Shown here in pieces: positions 1-8,196 of a stretch of DNA of 64,000 bases. The notes under the pieces were generated by a model. It did no database searches and had not been told where the DNA came from. It saw only the letters and a list, made by a program, of their open reading frames with translations. The position numbers and the translations under genes are program-made. The DNA is taken from the NCBI GenBank assembly GCA_044506885.1, contig JBIQKC010000015.1:1-64000 (forward strand). Direction: 5' to 3'. The DNA comes from Croceibacterium_A sp044506885 (GTDB taxonomy: Bacteria > Pseudomonadota > Alphaproteobacteria > Sphingomonadales > Sphingomonadaceae). Each line of letters starts with the position of its first letter. The first letter of the stretch is position 1.

Positions 1-592
1 TCTGGCCGCCGAGCTTGGAGAAGCGCTGCGGATCCTTGAGGAACTCGACGATCTCTTCCAGCTCCTCGCGCGCCTCGTCGATCCCGGCGACGTCGTCGAA
101 CGTCACCCGGCCCTGCTTTTCGGTCAGCAGCTTGGCCTTGGACTTGCCGAAACCCATCGCGCCCGTGCCGCCGCCCTTCTGCACCTGACGCAGGGCGAAG
201 AACGCCACGCCGAGGATCAGCAGGAACGGCAGCGACTGGACGAGGATGTAGAGCAGCAGGTTGGGCTCTTCCGGCGCCGTGCCCGCATATTGCACGCCCT
301 TCTCGTCGAGCAGCTTGGTCAGTTCGGTGTCGTTGGGCACGGGGACCGTGGTGAAGGCGGTGCCGTTCTTCAGCGTGCCGCTGATCCGGTCGGACGCGAT
401 CTGCACTTCCTGCACGCTGCCTTCGGCCACGCGGTCGCGGAAATCGGAGTAGCGCAGCTGCGTTCCCGCCGGCTCGCGCGGGCTGCCGAACATCGACACG
501 GCGAGCAGCAGGGCAAGGAAAATGCCGCCCCAGACGAGCAGGCTCTTGACCCAGGGATTGCCGTTGCCTTCGGGTTCGCGATTGTCGCTCAC
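1..592 (-). CDS. ftsH: ATP-dependent zinc metalloprotease FtsH, N-terminal part (cut by window edge)
   Basis: FtsH is the membrane-anchored AAA+ protease that degrades misfolded membrane proteins and short-lived regulators. About 197 codons are present. They show a cytoplasmic start, a first membrane helix (SLLVWGGIFLALLLAVSMF), a short periplasmic domain beginning near RYSDFRDRV, a second helix (LLLYILVQSLPFLLILGV), and the start of the AAA module with the family signature VTFDDVAGIDEAREEL. The Walker motifs and the HEXXH protease site lie beyond the left edge. The start is GTG at 590-592, with GAGG about 8 bases upstream. The gene before it in the same direction (665-1876) is an unrelated regulator. 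The family is certain; completeness cannot be judged. Confidence 0.96.
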   Translation of the reverse strand, partial: MSDNREPEGNGNPWVKSLLVWGGIFLALLLAVSMFGSPREPAGTQLRYSDFRDRVAEGSVQEVQIASDRISGTLKNGTAFTTVPVPNDTELTKLLDEKGVQYAGTAPEEPNLLLYILVQSLPFLLILGVAFFALRQVQKGGGTGAMGFGKSKAKLLTEKQGRVTFDDVAGIDEAREELEEIVEFLKDPQRFSKLGGQ

Positions 593-664
593 GTCACGGT
601 CCTCAAGTGTTTCGCCGCCAATGTAAGTGGGCGAGAGTGAATGGCAAGATAACGGCGGAAAAGC

Positions 665-1876
665 TCAATCGCGCGGGCGTGCCAGCACGAGACGTTCCGA
701 CAGGTCCGCGCCCTGCTGTCCGGTGATCTGGAACAGCGCCTCGAAACCGCCGTCGCCGCGGGCAAGGTCGCCGACCTCCTCGGGCAGATCGTCACCCGCG
801 ACGAGCGGCGACAGACTGCGCAGCGCCGTCTCGCGCGCGCCCGCCACGATCGCCACCAGCGACCCGCCGGGGGCGCGGTAGCGGGCGACATAGCCGTAGT
901 CGCGATAGAACACCGCCGAAGCGAGGCGGCGGGCCTCCTCGCTGGTATAGCTGCGGCGCGAGGCGGTATCGATCAGTTCGTCGTAAGTTTCGCCGACGAC
1001 GAAGCCCGAGCCGTCGAACGTCGTATCCTCGAGCAGGCCCATCGCGCCGATCAGTCCGACGAAGACGAGGTTGCTTTCGCGGATCATGTTCGCGTCCAGC
1101 TCGGACGCGGCGACTATGCGCACGCGGCGGCCGTCGCGGGCCAGGATGGGGACGATGTAGCGCAGGCTGTAGGCGGTCGACAGCGGCAGGTAGGTCAGGC
1201 CGACATCTTCGGCATTGCCGTACCGATCAGGCTCGGCCTCCTGCATCAGCATCAGCTCCATCGGGGAATCGACGCGGAAGTCGCGGATCAGCCGGCTCTG
1301 TTCGGGCCGGACGGGGTCGATCTCGCCGAACATGTAGTAGTCCCCGACTACCAGCACGATCGGCCGCTCGGATTCGATGAACGGCCGCCACATGGCGTTG
1401 GCGTCGGGCGCGCCGCCGGAACCGGCGCGGCCGAACAGGAAGGCGGCCGCAAGAGCCGCGAGCGCCAGCACGCCGAACGCGGCCATGACCCATTGGCGGC
1501 GCGTGGCGGGGGACGGCGGCGTGAAATCCTCCACGCTTTCGGCCGGCTCGCGTTGCAGGCGAAGGGCGTAGATTCCGGCCGGCACGATGAGCCGCGGACC
1601 GCCCGCATCGCCCTCTCCGCGGGCGGCGTAGTGCTCCTCCAGCCGCTTGCGCAGGCGGTGGATGTAGACCCTGGCCGTCGCGTCGTCGACGCTGGTTTCG
1701 GACTGGCCGAAGACGGATTCCGCAATCTCCCCTTGCGAGGCGGGCGCGCCGGTCTCGCCCCGCGTGGCCAGAAAATCGAACAGTTCGAGCAGGCGGCCGC
1801 TCTCGCCGAGCGCGCCGCTGCGGCGCACGCGTTCCACCTCGGCTCCAAAAACGTTGTCCGCCCCCTCGCTGGCCAC
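665..1876 (-). CDS. Membrane-anchored winged-helix transcriptional regulator
   Basis: This 403-residue protein has an N-terminal winged-helix DNA-binding domain (about residues 25-108) resembling the OmpR/CadC type. It includes DDATARVYIHRLRKRLEEHY, typical of the recognition helix, and a wing ending in VPAGIYALRL. One membrane helix (about 130-148) and a C-terminal domain of about 250 residues, presumably periplasmic, follow. I do not recognise the C-terminal domain, which contains MWRPFIESERPIVLVVGDYY. The layout suggests a one-component sensor that reads the envelope and binds DNA directly, as CadC does; this is inference. The start is GTG at 1876 with AGGGAGAG about 8 bases upstream. It is divergent from the TonB receptor at 2029, a likely target. 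Confidence 0.8.
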   Translation of the reverse strand: MASEGADNVFGAEVERVRRSGALGESGRLLELFDFLATRGETGAPASQGEIAESVFGQSETSVDDATARVYIHRLRKRLEEHYAARGEGDAGGPRLIVPAGIYALRLQREPAESVEDFTPPSPATRRQWVMAAFGVLALAALAAAFLFGRAGSGGAPDANAMWRPFIESERPIVLVVGDYYMFGEIDPVRPEQSRLIRDFRVDSPMELMLMQEAEPDRYGNAEDVGLTYLPLSTAYSLRYIVPILARDGRRVRIVAASELDANMIRESNLVFVGLIGAMGLLEDTTFDGSGFVVGETYDELIDTASRRSYTSEEARRLASAVFYRDYGYVARYRAPGGSLVAIVAGARETALRSLSPLVAGDDLPEEVGDLARGDGGFEALFQITGQQGADLSERLVLARPRD

Positions 1877-2028
1877 TCGAATACTCTCCCTGACGACCGG
1901 AACCGCCGGTCCGGGGTCGCTGTAACGCGATGTAACGCAGGCATTACCGTAAATAACTTGGTTTGGCGAGCAGCAGGTTCTTGGGCGACGCGGGGAGAAA
2001 CTTCCGACACATCAGAAGGTCGCTGTTC
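1877..2028. promoter_or_regulatory. Divergent promoter region with tandem direct repeat
   Basis: This gap separates the regulator start (1876) from the receptor start (2029). It holds two exact copies of TGTAACGC at 1921-1928 and 1931-1938, ten bases apart, so on the same face of the helix. OmpR/PhoB-type winged helices commonly bind such tandem repeats, so this is a candidate operator for the neighbouring regulator. The receptor ribosome-binding site AGAAGG lies at 2014-2019. I see no strong -35/-10 pair. Confidence 0.45.
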
Positions 2029-4119
2029 ATGAGAATTCAGGGATATGGTTTCCGCCGCGCGCTGTTGTCCGGCGCGGCTGCCGGCGCATTGTGCATGGCC
2101 TCCTCCGCCGCGTTCGCGCAGCAGGCGGGGAACGTCGAGGAGAGCGGCGCGGATACGGAAGCGGTCGCGGACGATGCGGACGCGGCGGATGAAGCAACGA
2201 TCTATGTCTATGGCCGCGGCGAGCGGCGCATCGGCGAAGCGATCGCGGCGAGCGAAGGCGGCGTGGCGGGACGCGATCTGGAGGTCCGTCCGCTGCTGCG
2301 CCCAGGCGAAATTCTCGAAGCTACCCCCGGCATGATCGCCACCCAGCATTCGGGCGGCGGCAAGGCCAACCAGTTCTTCCTGCGCGGCTTCAACCTCGAT
2401 CACGGCACCGACTACGCGCTCTACATCGACGACATGCCGATCAACTTCCGCACCCACGGCCATGGCCAGGGCTATCTCGACGTGCAGGGCCTGATTCCGG
2501 AATCGGTGCGCCGGGTCGACTATCGCAAGGGCCCCTATCGCGCCGACACCGGCGATTTCAGCTTCGTGGGCACGAGCTTCATCACCACGCACGATACGAT
2601 GAGGCCGTTCGCGGCGGTGGAAGTGGGCCAGTACGGCTATCGCCGCTTCGTCGCCGGCGGGTCGGCCAAGGTCGGCAATGGCGACCTGCTGGCGATCGGC
2701 CAGGTCAAGCTCAACGACGGACCGTGGGAGCTGCCGGAGGATTTCGAGGCCTATTCCGCCCTCGTCAAATACTCGGTCCCGCTGGGCGCGGGCGAACTGA
2801 AGGCCTCGTTCACCTTCTACGACGCCACCTGGGCGCCGACCGAGCAGATTCCCGAGCGCGCCATCGGCACGCCACTGTGCGCTGACGCCTATTGCACGCT
2901 CGATCCCACCCAGACGGGCCGCACCGAGCGCGAGATTCTGACGATCGGATACCAGTCCGACGAATGGAAGATCACCGGCTACCTCCAGCATTACGACTGG
3001 AGCCTGATTTCGAACTTCACCTTCCTCCTCGAAGATCCCGTCAACGGCGACCAGTTGCGCCAGTACGACAAGCGCTGGACCTATGGCGGAAGGATCGAGC
3101 GCACTTTCGCGGTGAGCGAGCCGTTCTCGCTGCGGGTGGGCGCCGAGATGCGCGAGGATTCGCAGCCGCGCGTGGGTCTCGACGAGACGATCGACGGGGT
3201 CAAGGAATTCACCGTCGGCGCATTCGACGTCAAGGAATCGAGCATCGGCCTCTACGCCGAGGCGATCTGGCGGCCGGTCGAGCGGCTGATGGTGATCGGC
3301 GGCCTGCGCGGCGATTTCTATCGCTTCCGCACCGAAGCGCTCGAAGGCGCCGAAAGCTGGAGCGGCGTGGCCAAGGACGATGGCCTCGCCCCGAAGATCG
3401 GCGTCAACTACGAAGTGGCCGACGGCGTGGCGCTCTATGCCAACTGGGGCGAAGGCTTCCATTCCAACGACGCGCGCGGGGTGACCAGCCCGGTCGATCC
3501 GGCGCCGGGCGTCGTCGAAGGCACGTTCAAGGAGGTTGGCGCGCGCTTCGAACGCAATGGCCTCGTCCTGACCGGCGTCTATTGGTGGAGCGACATCGAA
3601 AGCGAGCTGATCTACGTCGGCGACGCCGGCGCGGTCGAGCCGAACGATCCGAGCAAGCGCCACGGCTACGAACTGACCGGCTTCTGGCATCCGAACGACT
3701 GGCTGGCGATAGATGCCGTCTGGACCGGATCGAAGGCGCACTACATCGGCCTGCCGCCGGGCGAGAACTTCGTGCCGGGCGTGCTGGAGAATTCGGGCGA
3801 GCTGGGCTTTTCGGCGGTGTTCCCCAAATTCAACTTCGCCGGCCGCGCGCGCTATCTCGGCCCGCACGCGCTGATCGAGGATGACAGCGTGCGCGGGCAA
3901 TCGACCCTGCTGGTCAACCTGCGCGCCGCGTGGACGCCGGGCAACATGGGCGGCTTCGAGATATACGGCGAACTGCTCAACGCGTTCGACAGCAAGCGGC
4001 ACGACATCGACTATTTCTACGAGACCCGGCTGCCCGGCGAAGCGGAAGGGATCGAGGGCCGCAACAGCCGCATCGTCGAGCCGAGGCAGTTCCGGGTGGG
4101 GTTGAAGAAGACGTTCTGA
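2029..4119 (+). CDS. TonB-dependent outer-membrane receptor
   Basis: This 696-residue outer-membrane receptor would import a ligand using TonB energy. It has a signal peptide with likely cleavage after AAFA (residue 30), an acidic stretch, and a TonB-box-like segment EATIYVYGR (about 56-63). The plug domain (about 70-210) includes VRPLLRPGEILEATPGMIATQ and FLRGFNLDHGTDYALYIDDM. A beta-barrel ends with the terminal strand EPRQFRVGLKKTF, closing on Phe as outer-membrane proteins do. The start ATG at 2029 has AGAAGG nine bases upstream; an earlier start at 1963 would lie before the ribosome-binding site. Ligand unknown: the plug has no siderophore- or cobalamin-specific signature I can name. Probably controlled by the divergent regulator. 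Confidence 0.9.
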   Translation: MRIQGYGFRRALLSGAAAGALCMASSAAFAQQAGNVEESGADTEAVADDADAADEATIYVYGRGERRIGEAIAASEGGVAGRDLEVRPLLRPGEILEATPGMIATQHSGGGKANQFFLRGFNLDHGTDYALYIDDMPINFRTHGHGQGYLDVQGLIPESVRRVDYRKGPYRADTGDFSFVGTSFITTHDTMRPFAAVEVGQYGYRRFVAGGSAKVGNGDLLAIGQVKLNDGPWELPEDFEAYSALVKYSVPLGAGELKASFTFYDATWAPTEQIPERAIGTPLCADAYCTLDPTQTGRTEREILTIGYQSDEWKITGYLQHYDWSLISNFTFLLEDPVNGDQLRQYDKRWTYGGRIERTFAVSEPFSLRVGAEMREDSQPRVGLDETIDGVKEFTVGAFDVKESSIGLYAEAIWRPVERLMVIGGLRGDFYRFRTEALEGAESWSGVAKDDGLAPKIGVNYEVADGVALYANWGEGFHSNDARGVTSPVDPAPGVVEGTFKEVGARFERNGLVLTGVYWWSDIESELIYVGDAGAVEPNDPSKRHGYELTGFWHPNDWLAIDAVWTGSKAHYIGLPPGENFVPGVLENSGELGFSAVFPKFNFAGRARYLGPHALIEDDSVRGQSTLLVNLRAAWTPGNMGGFEIYGELLNAFDSKRHDIDYFYETRLPGEAEGIEGRNSRIVEPRQFRVGLKKTF

Positions 4120-4144
4120 CACCTCCTCGCGAGAGCGAACCGCC

Positions 4145-4160
4145 GGTCATGTAAATGACC
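4145..4160. other. Short perfect inverted repeat GGTCAT-GTAA-ATGACC
   Basis: A 6-bp perfect stem with a GTAA tetraloop lies 26 bases after the receptor stop codon and just before a promoter-like TTGACA. It could be a weak terminator for the receptor gene, though no T-run follows, or part of an operator for the downstream operon. The sequence does not decide between these. Confidence 0.35.
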
Positions 4161-4161
4161 C

Positions 4162-4198
4162 TTGACATCGGACATATGATTGTCTAGCTTCCTTGACA
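4162..4198 (+). promoter_or_regulatory. Candidate promoter and operator of the membrane-protein/XRE operon
   Basis: TTGACA at 4162-4167 is followed after 17 bases by TAGCTT at 4185-4190, a reasonable sigma-70 pair about 30 bases before the first gene start. Inside the spacer, GACA (4171-4174) and TGTC (4181-4184) form an inverted repeat, and CTTGACAT occurs at 4161 and again at 4192. Repeated GACA/TGTC half-sites overlapping the core promoter would fit autoregulation by the XRE protein encoded at the operon end. Position and symmetry are seen; the binding is inferred. Confidence 0.5.
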
Positions 4199-4221
4199 TA
4201 ACAGCAAGGGAGCTTGACCAC

Positions 4222-4395
4222 ATGTTCGACAAGATGACAGCCGCTTTCGTCGCCGCGATTCTGGCGGTGACCGCCGCCAACTTCGCCGGGCTGATCGGCG
4301 ATGAGTTCGCCGTGTCGGCCTATATCCTCCTGCCGACGCTCGGCTTCGCTTTCTCGCGCCGGCAGGTCTGCCGGCTGCGCGCGCGGATCGGCTGA
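4222..4395 (+). CDS. Small two-helix membrane protein, unknown
   Basis: This 57-residue protein starts at ATG 4222 behind a strong AAGGGAG (4206-4212). It has two hydrophobic stretches (FVAAILAVTAANFAGLIG and VSAYILLPTLGFAF) and a short basic C-terminus (SRRQVCRLRARIG), which suggests two membrane helices with a cytoplasmic tail. I do not recognise the family. It is first in an operon with two related membrane proteins and an XRE regulator; only 3 bases separate its stop codon from the next start. A TTG start at 4180 is possible but has no ribosome-binding site. Confidence 0.65.
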   Translation: MFDKMTAAFVAAILAVTAANFAGLIGDEFAVSAYILLPTLGFAFSRRQVCRLRARIG

Positions 4396-4398
4396 ACG

Positions 4399-4809
4399 AT
4401 GGCGGCTTGCAGCCCGACATCCAGCGCGGCCTATCGCCGCTACGTGCGCCGGTTTTGGCCGGCGACGGTTCTCTACGCCCTCGGCATCGTACTCGCGACC
4501 TGGCTGATCCCCGACGATGCCGGAGCGACCCCCCTGACCGTGGGCATCGCTCTGCTCCCGGGACTGGGAATGGTGTTGATGATCTGGGCGATCGGCCGGC
4601 TCCTAATCGAACTCGACGACGAGTATCTGAAGATGCTCGAAGTACGAAAGGCGCTTGCGGCGACCGGCGTGGTGCTGATCGTGTCCAGTGTGTGGGGAAT
4701 ACTCGAAGTCTATACGAACGTCCCGCATTTACCGCTCTTTCTGATGTTCCCGATCTGGTGCGGCGGTCTGGCGGCCGGGCAGCTGTGGAACTGGAAGGCG
4801 GGCGTGTGA
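4399..4809 (+). CDS. Four-helix membrane protein, paralogue of the protein at 4857
   Basis: This 136-residue protein has about four predicted membrane helices. It shares a clear pattern with the product of 4857-5450: an arginine after a helix, then E-x-DEYL, a hydrophobic helix, WG-x-LE, a PH pair, and a last helix ending in W. The DEYL segment between helices is the most conserved part. In other bacteria such small membrane proteins commonly sit next to a roughly 60-residue XRE regulator; their biochemical role is unknown to me. The start ATG 4399 has only a weak ribosome-binding site, so translation probably depends on the preceding gene. Its stop codon overlaps a GTG that begins a decayed XRE remnant. 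Confidence 0.7.
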   Translation: MAACSPTSSAAYRRYVRRFWPATVLYALGIVLATWLIPDDAGATPLTVGIALLPGLGMVLMIWAIGRLLIELDDEYLKMLEVRKALAATGVVLIVSSVWGILEVYTNVPHLPLFLMFPIWCGGLAAGQLWNWKAGV

Positions 4810-4840
4810 AAAATCGATTGGCGCGTGTTGCGCGCGGAGC
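4806..4840 (+). pseudogene. Remnant of the 5' end of a second XRE regulator gene
   Basis: Bases 4809-4840 match the first codons of the intact XRE gene (5450-5480) at 27 of 31 aligned positions with one inserted G. The initiating GTG overlaps the stop of the preceding membrane-protein gene (GTGA), just as the intact XRE start overlaps its own upstream membrane-protein gene (ATGA). The inserted base breaks the frame and similarity stops after about 35 bases. This fits an ancestral duplication of a membrane-protein plus XRE pair whose first XRE copy was deleted. Confidence 0.6.
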
Positions 4841-4856
4841 TGGCGGGAGGATGTCC

Positions 4857-5450
4857 ATGACGAGCGAAGCGAGTTCCTTTCACATGCCGCGATCTTGGCT
4901 TTGGGTGATCGCGTACTTCGCCGCGTTGGCCGCCATGGTGGCCGACGCCAACCTCGACCTGCTTCGGGACCCTTGGAACTGGATGCTCAAGGCGCTGGTG
5001 CTGGTTCTGGTGATCCCATTTCTGATTTCCTCCCACCGCCGAGCCGTGGAGAAGGGCCCCCCGAGCCCAGCTCTCGACATGTTCAACTTTCAAGTGATGG
5101 CCGGGGTAGGCGCTCTGGTGCTCGTGCTCGCCATCAGCTTCAGCGTCTACCGCGCCCTGCCGCCCGGAGCGCCATGGCTCTGGCCGCTGGGACTGGCGAC
5201 GGCTGCCCCGCTGCTGTTCCTGATCTGGGCCACGGGACGCTATCTGATCAGGGAAACCGACGAGTACTTGCGCCACCTGATGACCATGAGCGCGCTGATC
5301 GGCCTCGCCGCCGTGCTGGTCCTCGCCACCGTATGGGGCTCCCTCGAGAACTTCGGCCTTGCGCCGCACATGCGGCCGTGGTTGCTGGTCCCGGCTTTCG
5401 CAGTCGCGTACGGCATCGGCCGAGCCTGGCTGGAAGAGCGCGAACGATGA
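4857..5450 (+). CDS. Membrane protein with about six helices, paired with XRE regulator
   Basis: This protein of about 197 residues has several hydrophobic helices. An N-terminal unit (LWVIAYFAALAAMVADANLD onward) precedes a C-terminal half homologous to the 4399-4809 protein (TGRYLIRETDEYLRHL, then VWGSLENFGLAPHMRP). ATG 4857 is chosen because GGGAGG ends seven bases upstream; ATG 4851 would lie directly against that site. Its stop overlaps the XRE start (ATGA at 5447-5450), so the two are translationally coupled. It may be sensed or controlled by that regulator. No enzymatic motif is visible. Confidence 0.75.
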   Translation: MTSEASSFHMPRSWLWVIAYFAALAAMVADANLDLLRDPWNWMLKALVLVLVIPFLISSHRRAVEKGPPSPALDMFNFQVMAGVGALVLVLAISFSVYRALPPGAPWLWPLGLATAAPLLFLIWATGRYLIRETDEYLRHLMTMSALIGLAAVLVLATVWGSLENFGLAPHMRPWLLVPAFAVAYGIGRAWLEERER

Positions 5451-5638
5451 AAAACCGCCTGCGCGTGCTGCGCGCGGAGCGCGAGTGGAGCCAGCAGCAG
5501 CTTGCCGATGCGCTCGGGGTTTCGCGCCAGAGCGTCAACGCCATCGAGACCGGCAAGTACGATCCCTCGCTGCCGCTGGCGTTCCGCATCGCCGACGTGT
5601 TCGGGCTGACCATCGAGGAGATCTTTCTCCGGGACTGA
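5447..5638 (+). CDS. XRE-family helix-turn-helix transcriptional regulator
   Basis: This 63-residue protein consists almost entirely of a Cro/CI-type helix-turn-helix: WSQQQLADALGVSRQSVNAI is the classical HTH segment, followed by E-x-GKYDPSLPLAFRIADVFG and a C-terminal IEEIF. It belongs to the short XRE regulators that accompany small membrane-protein genes, usually as autoregulators. The start ATG overlaps the stop of the preceding gene. The repeated GACA/TGTC half-sites at 4162-4198 are the natural candidate operator. Length and motif match the family. Confidence 0.9.
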   Translation: MKNRLRVLRAEREWSQQQLADALGVSRQSVNAIETGKYDPSLPLAFRIADVFGLTIEEIFLRD

Positions 5639-5844
5639 TCGCCGGTCAGGATAACATGCTGAAAATGCGATGAAGCGAGCGGAACCGCAGCCTCGGCGCG
5701 CGGTTCAGACAAGCGAGGCCGCCGGCCCGCATCACAAATCGCTTGCCAAGCCGCAAATTCGATGTTGCATTGCAACAAACATCCCGAATCTGCCGCAGGC
5801 ATGGGAGAGGGCGCGCGGCGGAGGAGCCTTTCCAGGGAACGCCC
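5639..5844 (+). promoter_or_regulatory. Leader of the glycan operon with a 15-base palindrome
   Basis: TGTTGCA (5763-5769), one T, then TGCAACA (5771-5777) form a perfect inverted repeat 68 bases before the GTG start at 5845. TGCA-cored palindromes of this kind are used by several alphaproteobacterial regulators, for example PhaR-type, but I cannot assign the binder. The same frame stays open upstream to a TTG at 5743, so that longer start would place the palindrome inside coding sequence. I take it as non-coding. Confidence 0.45.
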
Positions 5845-8196
5845 GTGACCGTGCACGATACGACCATTGTCGAGCGAACCAGCGCCCCGCCGGCCAGCGC
5901 CGGTTCGGTATTCGGCATCAGGAGCGACAGCGGCCATCACGCCCGGCATATCGCGCTGGTAGGCACCTACACGCCGCGCAAGTGCGGCATCGCGACATTC
6001 GCCGCCGACGTGTTCGAGAAGCTGGCCGAATTCCATCCCGGCATCCGGGTGGATGTCTACGCGCTCGACGATCCGCGCGACCCGCTGGCCTACGCCGGCA
6101 TCGCCGGAACCATCGCGCAGGACGATGCCGCCGCCTATGCCGAGGCCGCGCGGCGGATCAACGAGAGCGGCGCGGAGGCCGTCTGGCTGCAACACGAATA
6201 CGGCATCTTCGGCGGCCCCGACGGCGAGATGGTGTGCGACTTCGTCGATCGGCTGGCCGCGCCGCTGATCCTGACGCCGCATACCGTGCTGGGCGAGCCG
6301 AGCCCCCGGCAGCGCGCGATCCTGGAGCGCCTCGTCACCCGCGCCACGCGCATCATGACCATGAGCCGCCACGCGCGCGACCTGCTGGCGACGAGCTATG
6401 GCGCGCCGCGCGAGATCTTGCAGATCATCCCCCACGGCGCGCCCGACCGCCCGTTCGGCCGCAGCGAGGCGTTCAAGGACAAGCTGGGTCTTGCGGGCAG
6501 GAAAGTGCTGATGACCTTCGGCCTGCTCAGCCCCGGCAAGGGACTGGAGCGGGTGATCGAGGCGCTGCCCGCCATCGTCGAGCGCCATCCCGAAACCGTC
6601 TATCGCATCGTCGGCGCGACGCACCCCAACCTGCTCGCGCGCGACGGCGAGGCCTATCGCGAGCGGCTGGCGGCGCTGGCCGACGAGCTGGGGGTTTCCG
6701 CGCACGTGCTGTGGGAGAACCGCTTCCTCGACACCGGGGAACTGCTCGACCAGCTCGAAGCCTGCGACATCTACATCACCCCTTATTTCAACCTCCAGCA
6801 ATCGACCTCGGGCACGCTCAGCTATGCCGTGGCGCTGGGCAAGGCGGTGGTGTCGACGCCCTATCTCCATGCCCGCGAACTGCTGGCGGGCGCGGCCGGG
6901 CGGCTGATCGAGCCGGATTCCGCGCCGGCGGTGGCCGAAGCGGTGATCCGCCTGCTCGACGATCCCGATGAGATGGCGGCGCTGCAACGCCGCGCCTATG
7001 CCAAGGGGCGGCAGACGATCTGGCCGCGCTTCGCCGACGGCGCGCTGGCGCTGATAGAGGCCGCGGCCGCCCCGCCGACGCATCCGGCCCCGCTTTCGGC
7101 GACACCCGTCCTGTCGGCGGTGTTCGCGATGAGCGATGGAACCGGAATCCTGCAACACGCGATCGGCATCGTGCCCGACCGGGCGCACGGCTATTGCGTG
7201 GACGACAACGCCCGCGCGCTGATGCTGATGAACCTGGCCGACGGATTGTCGGAACAGGAACGCACCCATCGCAGCCAGACCTATGCCGCCTTCATACAAG
7301 AGGCCTGGAACCCGGAGCGCAACGCGTTCCGCAACTTCATGACGTTCGACCGCCGCTGGCGCGAGGAAGCGGGATCGGAAGACGCCAACGGGCGGGCGCT
7401 ATGGGCGCTGGGCCACACGGTCGAGAACGCGCCCGATTTCGACATGCGCGAGTGGGCGCTGCGATTGTACGAGACGGCGCTGCCGCATTGCGCCCAGCTC
7501 GCCTCGCCGCGCACGATCGCCTTCACGATACTGGGCGCGGCCTGCGTGCTGCGCGCCAACCCGCGCCACCATGCCTCGCGCAACGTGCTGCGCGACGGCG
7601 CGGAAGTGCTCGCGCGCCTGCTGCACGCCGCGCGGCGGCCCGACTGGGCGTGGTTCGAGGCGGTGCTGGGATACGACAACCCGCGCCTGTGCCAGGCGCT
7701 GATCGAGGCCGGGCTGGCGCTGGAAGACCCGATCCACACCGGCGCGGGGCTGGATGCGCTGGACTGGATCGCGCGCCACCAGCGCGCCGCCGGCGGCCAT
7801 TTCCGGCCCATCGGCAGCGACAGCTTCGGACAGGAGCACACCTTCCTGCCGTTCGACCAGCAGCCGCTGGAAGCGCATGCCGCCATCGACGCGGCGCGGT
7901 CCGCCTTCGCCGCCACCCGCAACCGCCGCTGGTTCGAGCACGCCCGCGCCGCCTGGCTGTGGTTCTTCGGCGGCAACGACCGCGGCGTGGTGCTGGCCGA
8001 CCTTGCCACGGGCCGCTGCCGCGACGGGATCAATCCGCGCGGCGCCAATCTGAACTGTGGGGCGGAATCGATCCTGGCCTTCCAACTGGCGCACTATTCG
8101 ATGATAGCGCTGACGAAGACCCAACCGCGCGAACCGATGGGAGAAAGCCTTGGGGGCAACAGGCGCGTCGCAAACCAGTCCGCTGCAAATCCTTAA
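5845..8196 (+). CDS. Two-domain protein: GT4-type glycosyltransferase fused to an alpha/alpha-barrel glycosidase-like domain
   Basis: This protein of about 783 residues has two halves. Residues about 30-410 resemble a family-4 GT-B glycosyltransferase. They start with VGTYTPRKCGIATFAADVFE, then have the donor-side segment FGLLSPGKGLERVIEALP and the late glycine-rich STSGTLSYAVALGKAVVSTP. Residues about 425-783 resemble an all-helical six-hairpin glycosidase fold, with DRAHGYCVDDNARALMLM and a late FGGNDRGVVLAD. The combination suggests synthesis and trimming or recognition of a sugar polymer; substrate unknown. GTG 5845 has AGGGA six bases upstream. The GH130 gene overlaps its 3' end by 47 bases, indicating tight coupling. 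Confidence 0.8.
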   Translation: MTVHDTTIVERTSAPPASAGSVFGIRSDSGHHARHIALVGTYTPRKCGIATFAADVFEKLAEFHPGIRVDVYALDDPRDPLAYAGIAGTIAQDDAAAYAEAARRINESGAEAVWLQHEYGIFGGPDGEMVCDFVDRLAAPLILTPHTVLGEPSPRQRAILERLVTRATRIMTMSRHARDLLATSYGAPREILQIIPHGAPDRPFGRSEAFKDKLGLAGRKVLMTFGLLSPGKGLERVIEALPAIVERHPETVYRIVGATHPNLLARDGEAYRERLAALADELGVSAHVLWENRFLDTGELLDQLEACDIYITPYFNLQQSTSGTLSYAVALGKAVVSTPYLHARELLAGAAGRLIEPDSAPAVAEAVIRLLDDPDEMAALQRRAYAKGRQTIWPRFADGALALIEAAAAPPTHPAPLSATPVLSAVFAMSDGTGILQHAIGIVPDRAHGYCVDDNARALMLMNLADGLSEQERTHRSQTYAAFIQEAWNPERNAFRNFMTFDRRWREEAGSEDANGRALWALGHTVENAPDFDMREWALRLYETALPHCAQLASPRTIAFTILGAACVLRANPRHHASRNVLRDGAEVLARLLHAARRPDWAWFEAVLGYDNPRLCQALIEAGLALEDPIHTGAGLDALDWIARHQRAAGGHFRPIGSDSFGQEHTFLPFDQQPLEAHAAIDAARSAFAATRNRRWFEHARAAWLWFFGGNDRGVVLADLATGRCRDGINPRGANLNCGAESILAFQLAHYSMIALTKTQPREPMGESLGGNRRVANQSAANP

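Noticed and set aside
5743..5844. Upstream TTG start for the glycosyltransferase gene
   Set aside because: No ribosome-binding site, poor protein-like composition, and it would place a perfect palindrome in coding sequence. GTG 5845 has a good site.
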